Part shown: positions 15,211 to 25,747 of the stretch, piece after piece | Numbering within the stretch: position 1 is the first letter of the stretch | Layout: each line of letters opens with the position of its first letter | Assembly: GCF_006265115.1 (NCBI RefSeq) | Contig: NZ_SMDR01000002.1 | Coordinates: 1 to 61,652, forward strand | Direction of reading: 5' to 3' | DNA: 61,652 bases | Source: Arenimonas terrae | GTDB taxonomy: Bacteria; Pseudomonadota; Gammaproteobacteria; Xanthomonadales; Xanthomonadaceae | Notes under the pieces: model-generated | What the model was told of the DNA's origin: nothing | The model's database searches: none | Seen by the model: the letters and a program-made list of their open reading frames with translations, nothing else | Position numbers and translations under genes: made by a program

Positions 15211-16248
15211 ATGGCACAGCAGATGATGAAGGCGCTGGTGAAGCGCCACGCGGAAAAGGGCATCTGGATGGAACAGGTGCCGGTGCCCTCGCCCGGCCCG
15301 AACGAGGTGCTGATCAAGCTCGAGAAGACCGCGATCTGCGGCACCGACCTGCACATCTACAAGTGGGACGAGTGGAGCCAGCGTACGATCAAGCCGGGCC
15401 TGGTGATCGGGCATGAGTTCGTGGGCAAGGTGGTGGAACTGGGCCCCGGCGTGACGGGATACCAGATCGGCGACCGCGTCTCGGCCGAAGGCCATCTCGT
15501 CTGCGGCCACTGCCGCAATTGCCGCGCCGGCCGCCAGCACCTGTGCCCGAACACCGTTGGCATCGGTGTCACCCGCCACGGCGCCTTCGCCGAATACATC
15601 GTGATGCCGGCCAGCAACCTGTGGCCGATCCCGGACTCGATCCCGTCCGAGCTGGCCGCGTTCTTCGACCCCTACGGCAACGCCGCGCACTGCGCGCTGG
15701 AGTTCGACGTGGTCGGCGAGGACGTGCTGATCACCGGCGCCGGCCCGATCGGCATCATCGCCGCCGGCATCTGCAAGCACATCGGCGCGCGCAACGTGGT
15801 CGTGACCGACGTCAACGACTACCGGCTCAAGCTCGCCGCCGACATGGGCGCCACCCGCGTGGTCAACGTCTCCAAGCAGTCGCTCAAGGACGTGATGAAG
15901 GATCTCCACATGGAGGGCTTCGACGTGGCGCTGGAGATGAGCGGCAACCCGCATGCCTTCAACGACATGCTCGACTGCATGTACCACGGCGGCAAGATCG
16001 CCCTGCTCGGCATCCTGCCCAACGGCGCCGGCATCAACTGGGACAAGGTGATCTTCAAGGGCCTGGTGCTGCACGGCATCTACGGCCGCAAGATGTACGA
16101 GACCTGGTACAAGATGACCCAGCTGGTGCAGTCGGGATTCCCGCTGCAGAAGGTGCTGACCCACCAGGTGCACATCGACGACTTCCAGAAGGGTTTCGAC
16201 CTGATGGACAGCGGCCAGTGCGGCAAGGTCGTCTGCAGCTGGTCCTGA
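15211..16248 (+). CDS. tdh: L-threonine 3-dehydrogenase
   Basis: The 345-residue zinc-dependent dehydrogenase oxidises L-threonine to 2-amino-3-ketobutyrate with NAD+, feeding Kbl. Visible are the catalytic Zn region [16 protein letters not shown] (Cys43), the structural Zn lobe [15 protein letters not shown], the Rossmann motif [15 protein letters not shown] and the Tdh-typical end KVVCSW. Length fits E. coli Tdh (341). The start could be 15211, 15223 or 15226; the last two give the usual M-K-A-L start of the family. Unlike E. coli, where kbl-tdh is an operon, kbl lies 1.1 kb downstream beyond an opposite-strand porin gene. Confidence 0.96.
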   Translation: MAQQMMKALVKRHAEKGIWMEQVPVPSPGPNEVLIKLEKTAICGTDLHIYKWDEWSQRTIKPGLVIGHEFVGKVVELGPGVTGYQIGDRVSAEGHLVCGHCRNCRAGRQHLCPNTVGIGVTRHGAFAEYIVMPASNLWPIPDSIPSELAAFFDPYGNAAHCALEFDVVGEDVLITGAGPIGIIAAGICKHIGARNVVVTDVNDYRLKLAADMGATRVVNVSKQSLKDVMKDLHMEGFDVALEMSGNPHAFNDMLDCMYHGGKIALLGILPNGAGINWDKVIFKGLVLHGIYGRKMYETWYKMTQLVQSGFPLQKVLTHQVHIDDFQKGFDLMDSGQCGKVVCSWS

Positions 16249-16272
16249 ACCGGAACCGGCGGGCAAAAAAAA

Positions 16273-16296
16273 ACGGGGCGCCCTGCGGCGCCCCGT
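16273..16296. terminator. Bidirectional terminator between tdh and the porin gene
   Basis: Perfect 10-bp arms ACGGGGCGCC / GGCGCCCCGT with loop CTGC. It is preceded by nine A (T-tract for the minus-strand porin transcript) and followed by TCTTTTA (for tdh). Confidence 0.92.
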
Positions 16297-16318
16297 TCTT
16301 TTATGCCTTGGCGCCGGA

Positions 16319-17056
16319 TCAGCCGCCGATGGACAGGGTCAGCATGAAGCGGTTGTCGGCGGTCTCGCCGAAGTTGAACTCACCGTCGGCATCGGTGCCG
16401 TAGAAGCCGAGCGCGGCGTTGACCGGTCCGAAGTCGCGGTTCACCGAGATCGAGTAGTCGTTGTAGTCCTCGATGCCGGTGGCTTCGTCGAACTGGCTCT
16501 GGCCGAAGCCGATGTCCAGGCCGACGCCCGCGCCGATGTCCCAGCTGCCGGCGATGCCGTAGTAGTAGCCGTTTTCGTCCAGGCCGTAGACGTCGTTGGT
16601 GTAGCCGACGGTGAAGGTGAACATTTCGTTCCAGGCGATCGCGCCGATCAGCTCGTTGTAGTCGCCGTCGCCGAAGTCGTCGTCTTCGCCGATGTAGTTG
16701 TAGCGGTTGAGCATCAGGTCCAGGTTCCAGGTCTCGCTCAGGTCCCAGTTCCAGCCGATGTAGGTGTCGATTTCGATGTCCGGGCTGCCGTCGCCGAAGT
16801 CGACGTTCGAGCCCCAGACGCCGGCGTAGAAGCCATTGTCGAAGTTCAGGTCGGCGCCCAGCTGCAGCGACGCTTCCTCGTCGGTCTGCGAAACGCCGCG
16901 GAAGACGTAGTCGCTGGAAATGGCGGCGTTCCAGCTGAAGATGGACTCTTCCTCCTCGGCGGCGACTTCGGCGGTGGCCGCGTCTTCCTGGGCGAAGGAC
17001 GTCAGCGGCAGCGCGAACAGCGCGGCGGCCAGCGCGAGCGAAAGCTTGTTGTTCAT
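16319..17056 (-). CDS. TorF-family putative porin
   Basis: The 245-residue outer membrane protein has a signal peptide ending SFAQED and then an acidic stretch (EEEESIFSWNAAISSDYVFRGVSQ). The phrase SSDYVFRGVSQTDEEASLQ is the hallmark of the TIGR02001/TorF porin family, predicted small beta-barrels. It is strongly acidic, with many Asp, Asn and Tyr in alternating strands, and ends in a barrel-type strand (RFMLTLSIGG). Substrate unknown. It is inserted between tdh and kbl on the other strand and shares a terminator with tdh. Confidence 0.9.
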   Translation of the reverse strand: MNNKLSLALAAALFALPLTSFAQEDAATAEVAAEEEESIFSWNAAISSDYVFRGVSQTDEEASLQLGADLNFDNGFYAGVWGSNVDFGDGSPDIEIDTYIGWNWDLSETWNLDLMLNRYNYIGEDDDFGDGDYNELIGAIAWNEMFTFTVGYTNDVYGLDENGYYYGIAGSWDIGAGVGLDIGFGQSQFDEATGIEDYNDYSISVNRDFGPVNAALGFYGTDADGEFNFGETADNRFMLTLSIGG

Positions 17057-17339
17057 CGGGATGGTCCTCGTCGTTGGGGCAATCGTTTACGGGCGTTGTG
17101 GTTATGGGTATCGCGGGCGAGACCGTCGGGCAAACCCGAACGGGTGTTGAAAATAATGATCGAAGTGTCCGCCGGCGAGCATCTTAAGGCATGCGGCGGT
17201 GCAGCAATGGTCCTCCCCGGCCCCGTGGGCCCCATGGCCGGCCTGAGCGTGGCCTGAGCCACCGTGCCGGCTCCCCTGCCTGGCCGGTCACGGAGCCGGG
17301 ATAATGGCCGGACCTTTCCCCGCCCCGAGCGCCCGACCC

Positions 17340-18539
17340 ATGCCCAGCCCCGCCCTCGCCCGCTACGCCGCCGAACTCGATGCGATCCGCGAACAGGGCC
17401 TGTTCAAGGCCGAACGCATCATCACCGGGCCGCAGTCGGCGCAGATCGAGCTGGCCGACGGCCGCACGGTGCTGAACTTCTGCGCCAACAACTACCTGGG
17501 CCTGGCCGACCACCCCGAGGTGATCCAGGCCGCCAAGGACGCGCTCGACAGCCACGGCTTCGGCATGGCCTCGGTGCGCTTCATCTGCGGCACGCAGGAC
17601 CTGCACAAGCAGCTCGAAGCCCGGATCGCGGAGTTCTTCGGCACCGAGGACACCATCCTCTATGCCGCCTGCTTCGATGCTAACGGCGGACTGTTCGAGC
17701 CTTTGCTCGGTGAAGAGGACGCCATCATCTCGGACTCGCTCAACCACGCCTCGATCATCGACGGCGTGCGCCTGTGCAAGGCCAAGCGCTACCGCTACGC
17801 CAACAGCGACATGGCCGACCTCGAGAAGCAGCTGCAGCAGGCCCAGGCCGACGGCGCCCGCACGATCATGATCACGTCCGACGGCGTGTTCTCGATGGAC
17901 GGCTTCATCGCCCCGCTCGACGAGCTGACCGCACTGGCGGCGAAGTACGGCGCGCTTGTGCACATCGACGAATGCCACGCCACCGGCTTCCTCGGCGCCA
18001 CCGGCCGCGGCAGCGCCGAGGTGCGCGGCGTGATGGACAAGATCGACATCTTCACCGGCACGCTGGGCAAGGCGCTCGGCGGCGCGCTGGGCGGCTTCAC
18101 CACGGGCCGGCGCGAAGTGATCGAACTGCTGCGCCAGCGTTCGCGTCCCTACCTGTTCTCGAACTCGCTGCCGCCGCACGTGGTGGCAGCGGGCATCAAG
18201 GTGTTCGACATGCTGGCCGCCGCCGGCGACCTGCGCGAGCGCCTGGCGGAGAACACCCGCTACTTCCGCGAAAAGATGACCGCCGCCGGCTTCGACCTCA
18301 AGCCGGGCGTGCACCCGATCTGCCCGGTGATGCTGTACGACGCGCCGCTGGCACAGAAGTTCGCTTCGCGGTTGCTGGAGGAAGGCATCTACGCGATCGG
18401 CTTCTTCTTCCCGGTCGTGCCCAAGGGCCAGGCGCGCATCCGCACCCAGATGTCGGCGGCGCATACCCGCGAACACCTGGACCGCGCCATCGCCGCCTTC
18501 ACCAAGGTGGGCCGCGAGCTGGGCGTGATCGCCGCCTGA
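17340..18539 (+). CDS. kbl: Glycine C-acetyltransferase (2-amino-3-ketobutyrate CoA ligase)
   Basis: The 399-residue PLP enzyme of the alpha-oxoamine synthase family cleaves 2-amino-3-ketobutyrate with CoA to glycine and acetyl-CoA, completing threonine breakdown started by Tdh. The PLP lysine is K244 in [37 protein letters not shown] and [12 protein letters not shown] are further family blocks. Length equals E. coli Kbl (398). The ATG at 17340 is chosen by alignment with family N-termini. Its stop overlaps the start of the peptidase gene (TGATG). Confidence 0.96.
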   Translation: MPSPALARYAAELDAIREQGLFKAERIITGPQSAQIELADGRTVLNFCANNYLGLADHPEVIQAAKDALDSHGFGMASVRFICGTQDLHKQLEARIAEFFGTEDTILYAACFDANGGLFEPLLGEEDAIISDSLNHASIIDGVRLCKAKRYRYANSDMADLEKQLQQAQADGARTIMITSDGVFSMDGFIAPLDELTALAAKYGALVHIDECHATGFLGATGRGSAEVRGVMDKIDIFTGTLGKALGGALGGFTTGRREVIELLRQRSRPYLFSNSLPPHVVAAGIKVFDMLAAAGDLRERLAENTRYFREKMTAAGFDLKPGVHPICPVMLYDAPLAQKFASRLLEEGIYAIGFFFPVVPKGQARIRTQMSAAHTREHLDRAIAAFTKVGRELGVIAA

Positions 18540-19267
18540 TGGGCGGTTCGAAGCTCCTGCGCCGCGGGCCCGTGCTGGCCGGCCTGGGCCTGCTCGGGCT
18601 GGTGCTGCTGCTGCGCTTCGGCAATACGGTGGCGATCGCGCTGGAAAACCCGCAGCCCAGCCGCAGCGTCGGCACGCCGGCGCGAGGCGAACTGCACGAC
18701 GGCAAGCGGCTGCCGAGCCGCGGCGAGAACTTCCGCGCGTATTCCGACCTGGGCGCCCTGCTCGGTCGAAATGCCGTGCACCACAAGGTCCGGGATACGG
18801 TGCTGGATGCCTACGCGCAGCTCGCCCGTGAGCGTGCCGACGTCACCTACGTCTACGGCGAAACCGGCTGGCCCGAGGGCGGAAGCTTCGAACCGCACCG
18901 TACGCACCAGAACGGCATGGCGGTGGACTTCTTCGTGCCCGTGCGCGACCGGGACGGCCGCCCGCATCCGGTGCCCACCCACGCCTTCAACCGCTTCGGC
19001 TACGACCTGGAATTCAACGCGCGCGGCCGCATGGCCGGCTACCGCATCGACTTCCCGGCGATGGCGGCACATCTGCGCGCGCTGCGCGAGGCCAGCCGGC
19101 GGCATGGCCTGGACATCGAGGTGGTGATCTTCGACCCGCGGCTGCAGCCGGAACTGTTCGCCAGCCCTGGGGGCGGCGCACTGCGCGAGGGCATGAATTT
19201 CTCGCGCCGCGACGCCTGGGTGCGGCACGACGAGCACTACCACGTGGTCTTCGTCGAGCGCGGCTGA
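18539..19267 (+). CDS. LAS-type metallopeptidase, penicillin-insensitive murein endopeptidase-like
   Basis: The 242-residue protein has an N-terminal membrane anchor or signal (VLAGLGLLGLVLLLRFG) and a zinc peptidase core with H-x6-D (H123 to D130 in RTHQNGMAVDFF) and a late H-x-H (HDEHYHVVF), the arrangement of LAS (MepA, VanX, DacY-like) peptidases acting on peptidoglycan cross-bridges. The central YVYGETGWPEGGSFEPHRTHQ resembles the GGxxxPHxSHQxG region of MepA. It would act in the periplasm. The start overlaps the kbl stop, so translation is coupled, although no metabolic link is evident. Confidence 0.8.
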   Translation: MGGSKLLRRGPVLAGLGLLGLVLLLRFGNTVAIALENPQPSRSVGTPARGELHDGKRLPSRGENFRAYSDLGALLGRNAVHHKVRDTVLDAYAQLARERADVTYVYGETGWPEGGSFEPHRTHQNGMAVDFFVPVRDRDGRPHPVPTHAFNRFGYDLEFNARGRMAGYRIDFPAMAAHLRALREASRRHGLDIEVVIFDPRLQPELFASPGGGALREGMNFSRRDAWVRHDEHYHVVFVERG

Positions 19268-19276
19268 ACGCGGCGA

Positions 19277-20050
19277 TCAGCCCGCGGCGCGGCCCAGTGC
19301 GGCGACTTCCGCCGCGTCCAGCCGCCGCCACTGGCCCTTGCCGAGCTCTCCCAGCGCCAGCGGACCGATCGCCACCCGCACCAGCCGCAGCACCTCCAGA
19401 CCATGCGCGGACAGCAGGCGGCGGATCTGCCGGTTGCGGCCCTCGTCGAGCACGATCTCCAGCCAGGCGTTGCGCGTGCCGCTGCGCAGCAGGGTGGCGG
19501 AACGCGCGGACAGCCGTTCGCCCTCGTCGACGATGCCGGCCTCCAGGCGCGCGAGCAGGTCGGCATCGGGAAGCGCATCCACCTGCACGTGATAGGTTTT
19601 CGGCGGGCCGGTGTCCGGGTCGGTGATGCCGGCGGCCCAGGCCGGGTCGTTGCTCATCAGCAGCAGGCCTTCGCTGGCCTGGTCCAGGCGGCCCACGGGC
19701 GCCAGCCAGGGCAGGCCCGCCCCCTCGAGGCAGGCATAGACCGTGGCACGGCCCCGCTCGTCGCTGGCCGTGGTGACCAGGCCGCGCGGCTTGTTGAGCG
19801 CCAGGTAGACGCGTTCGGCTGCGCCGAGTTCGCGCCCGTCCACCGCCAGCCGGTCGTGGTCCTGGCGCACCGGATGTTCGGGGTCGCGCACGACCCGGCC
19901 GTTGACCGCGACGCGGCCTTCACGCACCCAGGCCGCCGCCTGCGTGCGCGAGCAGAGGCCGAGTTTGGACAACACCCGCGCGACGCCATGGCGGGGCGCG
20001 CCGGCCGGCGGCGGGGGCGAACGTCTTTGCATGGCCGAAGCATGGCGCAT
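19277..20050 (-). CDS. rRNA pseudouridine synthase of the RsuA/RluB/E/F family
   Basis: The 257-residue enzyme has an N-terminal S4 RNA-binding domain (RVLSKLGLCSRTQAAAWVREGRVAVNG) and the catalytic module with YLALNKPRGLVTT, the catalytic aspartate in VGRLDQASEGLLL, and NRQIRRLLSAHGLEVLRLVRV near the end. It isomerises a uridine of rRNA to pseudouridine. Which paralogue (RluB, RluE or RluF type) cannot be settled. A start at the second Met (20032) is also possible. Confidence 0.92.
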   Translation of the reverse strand: MRHASAMQRRSPPPPAGAPRHGVARVLSKLGLCSRTQAAAWVREGRVAVNGRVVRDPEHPVRQDHDRLAVDGRELGAAERVYLALNKPRGLVTTASDERGRATVYACLEGAGLPWLAPVGRLDQASEGLLLMSNDPAWAAGITDPDTGPPKTYHVQVDALPDADLLARLEAGIVDEGERLSARSATLLRSGTRNAWLEIVLDEGRNRQIRRLLSAHGLEVLRLVRVAIGPLALGELGKGQWRRLDAAEVAALGRAAG

Positions 20051-20142
20051 GCGCGGCGCGGACCGCTACTGCGCTGCGGTCGCCCGGCGGGAAGCCGGCA
20101 CGGTTCACTGCCCCGTCACCGCGGGAAATCGACCATGCGCGC

Positions 20143-21099
20143 ATGTCCGAATCCACCCCCGATTCCCTTCCCCTGCCCGCCTGGCGCCGGGTGCTGCGCG
20201 CGGCCCTGCTCTGGTTCGACACCGGCGCCGACGCTGTGGACGGCGACCCCGACCGCATCGACTGGCTGCGCGTCGCGCCCTTCATCGCCCTGCACCTGGC
20301 CTGCCTGGCGGTGTTCTGGGTCGGCTTTTCCTGGTTTGCGTTCTGGACCGCGGTGGCGCTGTATGCGGCGCGCATGTTCGCCATCACCGGGTTCTACCAC
20401 CGCTACTTCTCCCACAAGGCCTTCAAGGCCTCGCGGCCGGTGCAGTTCGCGTTCGCGGTGCTGGGCGCGGCGTCGGTACAGCGCGGGCCGCTTTGGTGGG
20501 CCGCGCACCACCGGCACCACCACCGCCATGCCGACACCGAACACGACATCCATTCGCCGCGGCACGGCTTCTTCCGCAGCCACATGGGCTGGTTCCTGAC
20601 CCGACGCGCCTTCGCCACCGACCTCGATGCCGTCAAGGACCTGGCGAAGTTCCCCGAGCTGCGCCTGCTCGACCGCTTCGACGTGTTGGTGCCGGTGCTG
20701 CTGGCAGCAGGCCTCTATGCCCTGGGCGCGTGGCTTGAAAGCGCCTATCCGGGGCTCGGCACCAGCGGGCCGCAGCTGCTGGTCTGGGGCTTTTTCGTCT
20801 CGACGGTCGTGCTCTTCCATGTCACGGTGACCATCAACTCGCTGGCCCACCGCTGGGGCAGCCGGCGCTTCGCCACCCGCGACGACAGCCGCAACAATCC
20901 GCTGCTGGCGCTGCTGACCTTCGGCGAGGGCTGGCACAACAACCACCACCACTTCCCCGGTTCGGCGCGCCAGGGATTCGCCTGGTGGGAGCTGGACCTG
21001 ACCTACCTGGGTCTGCGCGCGATGGCGGCGCTGGGCCTGGTGCACGATCTCAAGCCGGTGCCACCGGCGCTGCGCAAGGCGCGCCCGGAGCCGGCATGA
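20143..21099 (+). CDS. Membrane acyl desaturase (fatty acid desaturase type 1)
   Basis: The 318-residue integral membrane di-iron enzyme has the three His boxes of delta-9 acyl desaturases: HRYFSH (86-91), HHRHHH (122-127) and HNNHHHF near residue 270. It would put a double bond into acyl chains of CoA thioesters or phospholipids. It is the first gene of a seven-gene run, and its TGA overlaps the next ATG (ATGA). The unsaturated chains it makes are plausible substrates for the two CFA-type methyltransferases downstream (inference). Confidence 0.92.
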   Translation: MSESTPDSLPLPAWRRVLRAALLWFDTGADAVDGDPDRIDWLRVAPFIALHLACLAVFWVGFSWFAFWTAVALYAARMFAITGFYHRYFSHKAFKASRPVQFAFAVLGAASVQRGPLWWAAHHRHHHRHADTEHDIHSPRHGFFRSHMGWFLTRRAFATDLDAVKDLAKFPELRLLDRFDVLVPVLLAAGLYALGAWLESAYPGLGTSGPQLLVWGFFVSTVVLFHVTVTINSLAHRWGSRRFATRDDSRNNPLLALLTFGEGWHNNHHHFPGSARQGFAWWELDLTYLGLRAMAALGLVHDLKPVPPALRKARPEPA

Positions 21100-22340
21100 A
21101 GATCGCGGTGGTGGGCAGCGGCATCGCCGGCCTGGGCGCGGCGTGGCGTCTGTCGAAACAGCACGAGGTGGTGCTGTTCGAACGCGAGGACCGGCTGGGC
21201 GGGCACACGCATACCCACGCGGTGCGCCAGGCCGGGCGCGACTATGCGGTGGACAGCGGTTTCATCGTCTTCAACCGCGACAACTACCCGCTGCTGACGC
21301 GGATGTTCGAGCAACTCGGGGTCGCGTCGCAGCCGACCACGATGAGCTTCTCGGTGCAGGACGCCCGCAACGGGCTGGAGTACAACGCCACCGACCTGGA
21401 CGGGCTGTTCTGCCAGCGCAGCAACCTCGTGTCGCCGCGATTCTGGCGCATGGTCCGCGACATCGTGCGCTTCTACCGCGAGGCGCCGGCGCTGCTGGCC
21501 GAAGCCGGCGACGGTCCGTCGCTGGGCGACTACCTGCAGGCCAACCGCTACTCGCCGATGTTCATCGACGACCACCTGGTGCCGATGGCGTCGGCCCTGT
21601 GGTCGTCGCCCGCCGAGGGCATCATGGGTTTCCCGGCGAAGTACCTCGTGCGCTTCATGGACAACCACCACATGCTTCAGCTGCAGGACCGCCCGCCCTG
21701 GCGCGTGGTGACCGGGGGCTCGTCGAGCTATATCGCGGCGCTGCAGCGCGACTGGTCGGTGCAGCTGCGCCTGGCGTCGCCGGTGCGGCGCGTGCGGCGC
21801 GATGCCGACGGCGCCTGGGTGACCAGCGACGCCGGCGAGGAGCGCTTCGACCAGGTGGTGCTGGCCTGCCACAGCGACCAGGCCCTGGACATGCTGGCCG
21901 ACGCCAGCGCCGCCGAACGCGAGGTGCTGGGCGCCATTCCCTACCAGGCCAATGAAACCGTGCTGCACACCGACGCGCGCCTGCTGCCGACCCGCCGCAA
22001 GGCCTGGGCGGCCTGGAGCGCCTACGTGCCCGCCGAACCCGGCGCGCCGTGCACGGTAAGCTACTGCATGAACCTGCTGCAGTCGCTGCAATCGCCCGAG
22101 CCCTTCGTGGTGACGCTCAACCGCAGCCAGGACATCGACCCGGCCAAGGTGATCGCGCGGATGCGCTACCACCACCCGGTGTACACCCACGCCAGCGTCG
22201 CCGCCCAGGCGCGCCGCGGCGAGATCAGCGGCGTCAACCGCACCTGGTACGCCGGCGCCTATTGGGGTTTCGGCTTCCACGAAGACGGGCTGCGCAGCGG
22301 CGTCGAGGTCGCGCGGGCGCTGGGGGCGTCATGGCCCTGA
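21096..22340 (+). CDS. FAD-dependent oxidoreductase (amine-oxidase/desaturase-like)
   Basis: The 414-residue flavoprotein has the N-terminal dinucleotide motif [15 protein letters not shown] followed by [13 protein letters not shown], and the family-typical region [18 protein letters not shown]. It belongs to the NAD(P)/FAD-dependent oxidoreductases that accompany DUF1365 and CFA-type genes in many proteobacteria, including clusters under sigma-E/ChrR singlet-oxygen control. A role in oxidising a modified acyl chain is inferred. It overlaps both neighbours, by 4 bases upstream and 10 bases downstream. Confidence 0.9.
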   Translation: MKIAVVGSGIAGLGAAWRLSKQHEVVLFEREDRLGGHTHTHAVRQAGRDYAVDSGFIVFNRDNYPLLTRMFEQLGVASQPTTMSFSVQDARNGLEYNATDLDGLFCQRSNLVSPRFWRMVRDIVRFYREAPALLAEAGDGPSLGDYLQANRYSPMFIDDHLVPMASALWSSPAEGIMGFPAKYLVRFMDNHHMLQLQDRPPWRVVTGGSSSYIAALQRDWSVQLRLASPVRRVRRDADGAWVTSDAGEERFDQVVLACHSDQALDMLADASAAEREVLGAIPYQANETVLHTDARLLPTRRKAWAAWSAYVPAEPGAPCTVSYCMNLLQSLQSPEPFVVTLNRSQDIDPAKVIARMRYHHPVYTHASVAAQARRGEISGVNRTWYAGAYWGFGFHEDGLRSGVEVARALGASWP

Positions 22341-23104
22341 AATCCGCGATCTACGAGGGCTGGGTGCGGCACCGCCGGCAAGCGCCGACGGCGCATGGCT
22401 TCCGCTACCGGATCTTCCAGCTCTATCTCGACCTGTCCGAACTCGACCAGGTGTTCGCGGGGCGCTGGCTGTGGTCGGTCGACAGGCCCAACCTGGCGCA
22501 GTTCCGTCGCCGCGACTACTACGGCGACCCGGCGCTGCCGCTGGACACCGCGGTGCGCGACCGCGTCGAGGCCGAGCTCGGACGCCGGCCGGACGGGCCG
22601 ATCCGCCTGCTCACGCACGGCCGCTATTTCGGCAAGACCATGAACCCGGTGAGCTTCTACTACGGTTTCCGCGCCGACGGCGAAACCCTGGACTGGATCC
22701 TGGCCGAAATCACCAACACGCCCTGGAACGAGCGGCACGCCTACCTGCTGGCCGCCGACCAGGCGCAGGCGCGGGGCGACAGCCTGCAATGGGGCTTCGA
22801 CAAGGCCTTCCACGTCTCGCCCTTCATGGCGATGCAGCGCCGCTACCGCTGGTCGTTCCAGCCGCCGGGGGATTCACTGCGCGTGCACATGGACGTGTTC
22901 GACGGCGAGGCACGCGAATTCGACGCCACCCTGGTGCTGGAACGCCGGCCGCTGGACGCGCACACGCTGGCTTCATGCCTGGCGCGGTATCCCTTGCTCA
23001 CCGTCAAGGTCGCGGCGGCCATCTACTGGCAGGCAGCGCGGCTCTGGCTCAAACGCATTCCCTTCCACCCGCACCCCGATCACCACGCACGGAGTTCCCG
23101 ATGA
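22331..23104 (+). CDS. DUF1365 family protein
   Basis: The 257-residue protein shows the DUF1365 blocks: [20 protein letters not shown] at the start, [34 protein letters not shown] and [11 protein letters not shown]. The family has no established enzymatic activity but is almost always next to the FAD oxidoreductase and a CFA-type methyltransferase, as here, so it probably acts in the same lipid modification. Start ATG lies inside the end of the upstream gene; its stop overlaps the next ATG. Confidence 0.92.
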   Translation: MALKSAIYEGWVRHRRQAPTAHGFRYRIFQLYLDLSELDQVFAGRWLWSVDRPNLAQFRRRDYYGDPALPLDTAVRDRVEAELGRRPDGPIRLLTHGRYFGKTMNPVSFYYGFRADGETLDWILAEITNTPWNERHAYLLAADQAQARGDSLQWGFDKAFHVSPFMAMQRRYRWSFQPPGDSLRVHMDVFDGEAREFDATLVLERRPLDAHTLASCLARYPLLTVKVAAAIYWQAARLWLKRIPFHPHPDHHARSSR

Positions 23105-24387
23105 GCAGCCCCGCCGACGTCCTGGCCAACCCCGCGCAGGAAGCCGCCCGCTACGGGGCCCTGGACCGCCTGCTGCGCCAGCGCCTGCTCCAGACGCTCG
23201 ACGGCCTGCGCGGCGGCCGGGTGACGGTGCGCGACGGGCTGGGCGAAACGACGCTGGGCGAGGACGAGGGGGAGATCGCGCTGCGCGTGCACCTGGACGT
23301 GGCCGACCCCGGCTTCTACCGCGCCATCGCCGCCAACGGCTCGGTCGGCGCCGGCGAGGCCTACATGGACGGGCTGTGGCGCTGCGACGACCTGGTCGGC
23401 CTGGTCCGCCTGCTGGTGCGCAATCGCGACCGGCTCGACGCGATGGAAACCGGCCTGGCGCGCCTGGGCGGCTGGGCGATGCGGCTGCTGCACGCGGTCA
23501 AGCGCAACACCCGCCGCGGCAGCCGCCGCAACATCGCCGCGCACTACGACCTGGGCAACGACTTCTTCAAGCTGTTCCTGGATGAGGAGCTGATGTACTC
23601 GTCGGCGGTGTTCGCCGAGGCCGACGAATCGCTGGAAACCGCGCAGAAGCGCAAGCTCGAGCGCATCTGCCGCAAGCTCGACCTGCGTCCCGGCGACCAC
23701 CTGGTCGAGATCGGCACCGGCTGGGGCGGCATGGCCATTTATGCCGCACGCCACTACGGCTGCCGCGTCACCACCACCACGATCTCGAGAGAACAGCACG
23801 CGCTGGCCACCGCGCGCGTGGCCGAGGCAGGGCTGTCCGACCGGGTGACCGTGCTGCTGCAGGACTACCGCGATCTGTCCGGCCAATATGACAAGCTGGT
23901 GTCGATCGAGATGATCGAGGCCATCGGCCATCAGTACCTCGACACCTACGTGGCCAAGTGCGCGAGCCTGCTCAAGCCCGAGGGCCTGGCGCTGATCCAG
24001 GCGATCACGATCGAGGACCATCGCTATGCCCAGGCGCTGCGCTCGGTGGACTTCATCAAGCGGCACATCTTCCCCGGCAGCTTCATTCCCTGCGTCAGCG
24101 TGATCGTGTCGGCCGGCGCGCGCGCCAGCGACCTGCGCCTGGTCAACCTCGAGGACATCGGGCCCAGCTACGCGCTGACGCTGCGGCACTGGCGCCAGCG
24201 CTTCCTCGCGCACCTGGACACGGTGCGCACCCAAGGCTACGACGAGCGCTTCATCCGGATGTGGGAGTTCTACCTCTGCTACTGCGAAGGCGGCTTCATC
24301 GAACGCTCGATCGGCGATGTGCACCTGCTGTTCGCGCGCCCCGGCAACCGCCGCGACCAGTACCTGCCCGCGCCCGAGGCGGTCTGA
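23101..24387 (+). CDS. Cyclopropane-fatty-acyl-phospholipid synthase family methyltransferase
   Basis: The 428-residue enzyme has an N-terminal lipid-facing domain (residues 1-140, with [18 protein letters not shown]) and a C-terminal SAM domain: [26 protein letters not shown], the SAM motif [35 protein letters not shown] and [11 protein letters not shown]. The enzyme transfers a methyl or methylene group from SAM to the double bond of phospholipid acyl chains at the inner membrane. The E. coli enzyme is 382 residues; the extra length is at the N-terminus. It is the fourth gene of the operon. Confidence 0.93.
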   Translation: MSSPADVLANPAQEAARYGALDRLLRQRLLQTLDGLRGGRVTVRDGLGETTLGEDEGEIALRVHLDVADPGFYRAIAANGSVGAGEAYMDGLWRCDDLVGLVRLLVRNRDRLDAMETGLARLGGWAMRLLHAVKRNTRRGSRRNIAAHYDLGNDFFKLFLDEELMYSSAVFAEADESLETAQKRKLERICRKLDLRPGDHLVEIGTGWGGMAIYAARHYGCRVTTTTISREQHALATARVAEAGLSDRVTVLLQDYRDLSGQYDKLVSIEMIEAIGHQYLDTYVAKCASLLKPEGLALIQAITIEDHRYAQALRSVDFIKRHIFPGSFIPCVSVIVSAGARASDLRLVNLEDIGPSYALTLRHWRQRFLAHLDTVRTQGYDERFIRMWEFYLCYCEGGFIERSIGDVHLLFARPGNRRDQYLPAPEAV

Positions 24388-24388
24388 A

Positions 24389-24952
24389 GTGAGCCGTCTG
24401 CTGCTCACCGCCGGCAACGTGATCGGCTTCCAGCTGGTCTGGCTGGCCAGCATCGGCGGCGCGGGCGCGGGCCTGGCCTGGGCCGGGCCGGCCGCGGCGG
24501 CCGTGTTCGTGGCGGCCATGCTCGCCATCGGCGGGCGCCGCCGGGACGACCTGCGCATGCTGGCCATCGCCCTGCCCGTGGGCCTGGCGATGGATAGCGG
24601 CTTCGCCGCGTCCGGCTGGCTGGTGTATGCCGAACCCGGGCCATGGCCGGCGCTGGCGCCGGTCTGGATCGCATCGCTGTGGGCGGGATTTGCGTTGACG
24701 CTCAATCATTCGATGGCCTTCCTGCGTGGCCGCCCGGCGGCCGCGGCGCTGTTCGGACTGCTCGGCGGTCCGCTGGCCTACTGGAGCGCGGCGGAAGCGT
24801 TCAGTGCCGTGGCGTTCGGCGTGCCGGCCGCCTGGGCGCTCGCCGCGCTGGCGATCGGCTGGGCGGCGGTGCTGCCCCTGCTGTTTGCACTCGGCGGGCG
24901 CGGCAGGGCCGATACACGCCCGGCGCTGGCCGTGCGCAAGGCGGCGACATGA
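24389..24952 (+). CDS. DUF2878 family membrane protein
   Basis: The 187-residue protein has about five membrane segments and the DUF2878 pattern: AGNVIGFQLVWLASIGGAG, then LPVGLAMDSGF and LWAGFALTLNHSMAFL, and GGPLAYWSAAEAF. The start is a GTG one base after the methyltransferase stop. Function unknown; its conserved place in CFA-DUF1365 clusters suggests membrane lipid handling. It overlaps the next gene by four bases. Confidence 0.88.
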   Translation: MSRLLLTAGNVIGFQLVWLASIGGAGAGLAWAGPAAAAVFVAAMLAIGGRRRDDLRMLAIALPVGLAMDSGFAASGWLVYAEPGPWPALAPVWIASLWAGFALTLNHSMAFLRGRPAAAALFGLLGGPLAYWSAAEAFSAVAFGVPAAWALAALAIGWAAVLPLLFALGGRGRADTRPALAVRKAAT

Positions 24953-25731
24953 GCCCCTGGCTGTCGGTGGCCTGGGTGTGGCTGGGCTCGGCCGTAGCGA
25001 TGGCGGCGCTGTGGGCCTTCTCGATGCGGGTGCGCAACATCGGTTACGTCGACGTCGGTTGGGCTGGCCTGATGGCGGCGGCGGCGTTGTTCATCGGCCT
25101 GACGGCCGACGGCTCGCCTCTGGCGCGCGGACTGGTCGCGATGTTCGGCAGCGTGTGGGGCGCGAGGCTCTGCCTGCACCTGCTGCACCGCGTGCTCAAC
25201 GAGGATGAGGACGGGCGCTACCAGGCGTTGCGCGCCGAATGGTCGGGCAGCCCGGTGCGGTTCTTCGTTTTTTTCCAGGTTCAGGCTGTCGTGGTGGCGC
25301 TGTTTTCGATCCCGTTCGTGGCGGCGGCGTCGAACTCCGAGGACGGTTTCGGGGCCTGGATGCTGGCGGCGGTGCTGGTTTGGCTGCTGTCGATCGGCGG
25401 CGAAGCGCTGGCCGACCGGCAGTTGGCCGCGTTCCGCGCGGATCCCGGCAACCGTGGCCGCACTTGCCGCGTCGGCCTCTGGGCCTGGTCGCGGCATCCG
25501 AACTATTTCTTCGAATGGCTGCACTGGTTCAGCTACGTGCTGGTGGCGGCAGGCGGCGGCATGGTGTGGGCCAGTCTGGTCGGGCCGGTGGTGATGTTTG
25601 CCTTCCTCTACCGCGTCAGCGGCATCCCCTGGACCGAGGCGCAGTCGCTGCGGTCGCGCGGTGACGACTACCGCCGTTACCAGCAGGAAGTGAGTGCGTT
25701 CTTTCCCTGGCCGCCGCGCCGGAACCCCTGA
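24949..25731 (+). CDS. DUF1295 family membrane protein (steroid 5-alpha-reductase-like)
   Basis: The 260-residue protein has six or more membrane segments and the C-terminal signature GLWAWSRHPNYFFEWLHWFSYVL, with the RHPNYF motif shared with DUF1295 and ICMT/5-alpha-reductase-like membrane enzymes that reduce double bonds or methylate. A NADPH-dependent reductase acting on an acyl chain is possible (inference). It lies within the operon, overlapping the DUF2878 gene by four bases. Confidence 0.9.
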   Translation: MSPWLSVAWVWLGSAVAMAALWAFSMRVRNIGYVDVGWAGLMAAAALFIGLTADGSPLARGLVAMFGSVWGARLCLHLLHRVLNEDEDGRYQALRAEWSGSPVRFFVFFQVQAVVVALFSIPFVAAASNSEDGFGAWMLAAVLVWLLSIGGEALADRQLAAFRADPGNRGRTCRVGLWAWSRHPNYFFEWLHWFSYVLVAAGGGMVWASLVGPVVMFAFLYRVSGIPWTEAQSLRSRGDDYRRYQQEVSAFFPWPPRRNP

Positions 25732-25747
25732 AATCCCGGAGTCCTGA

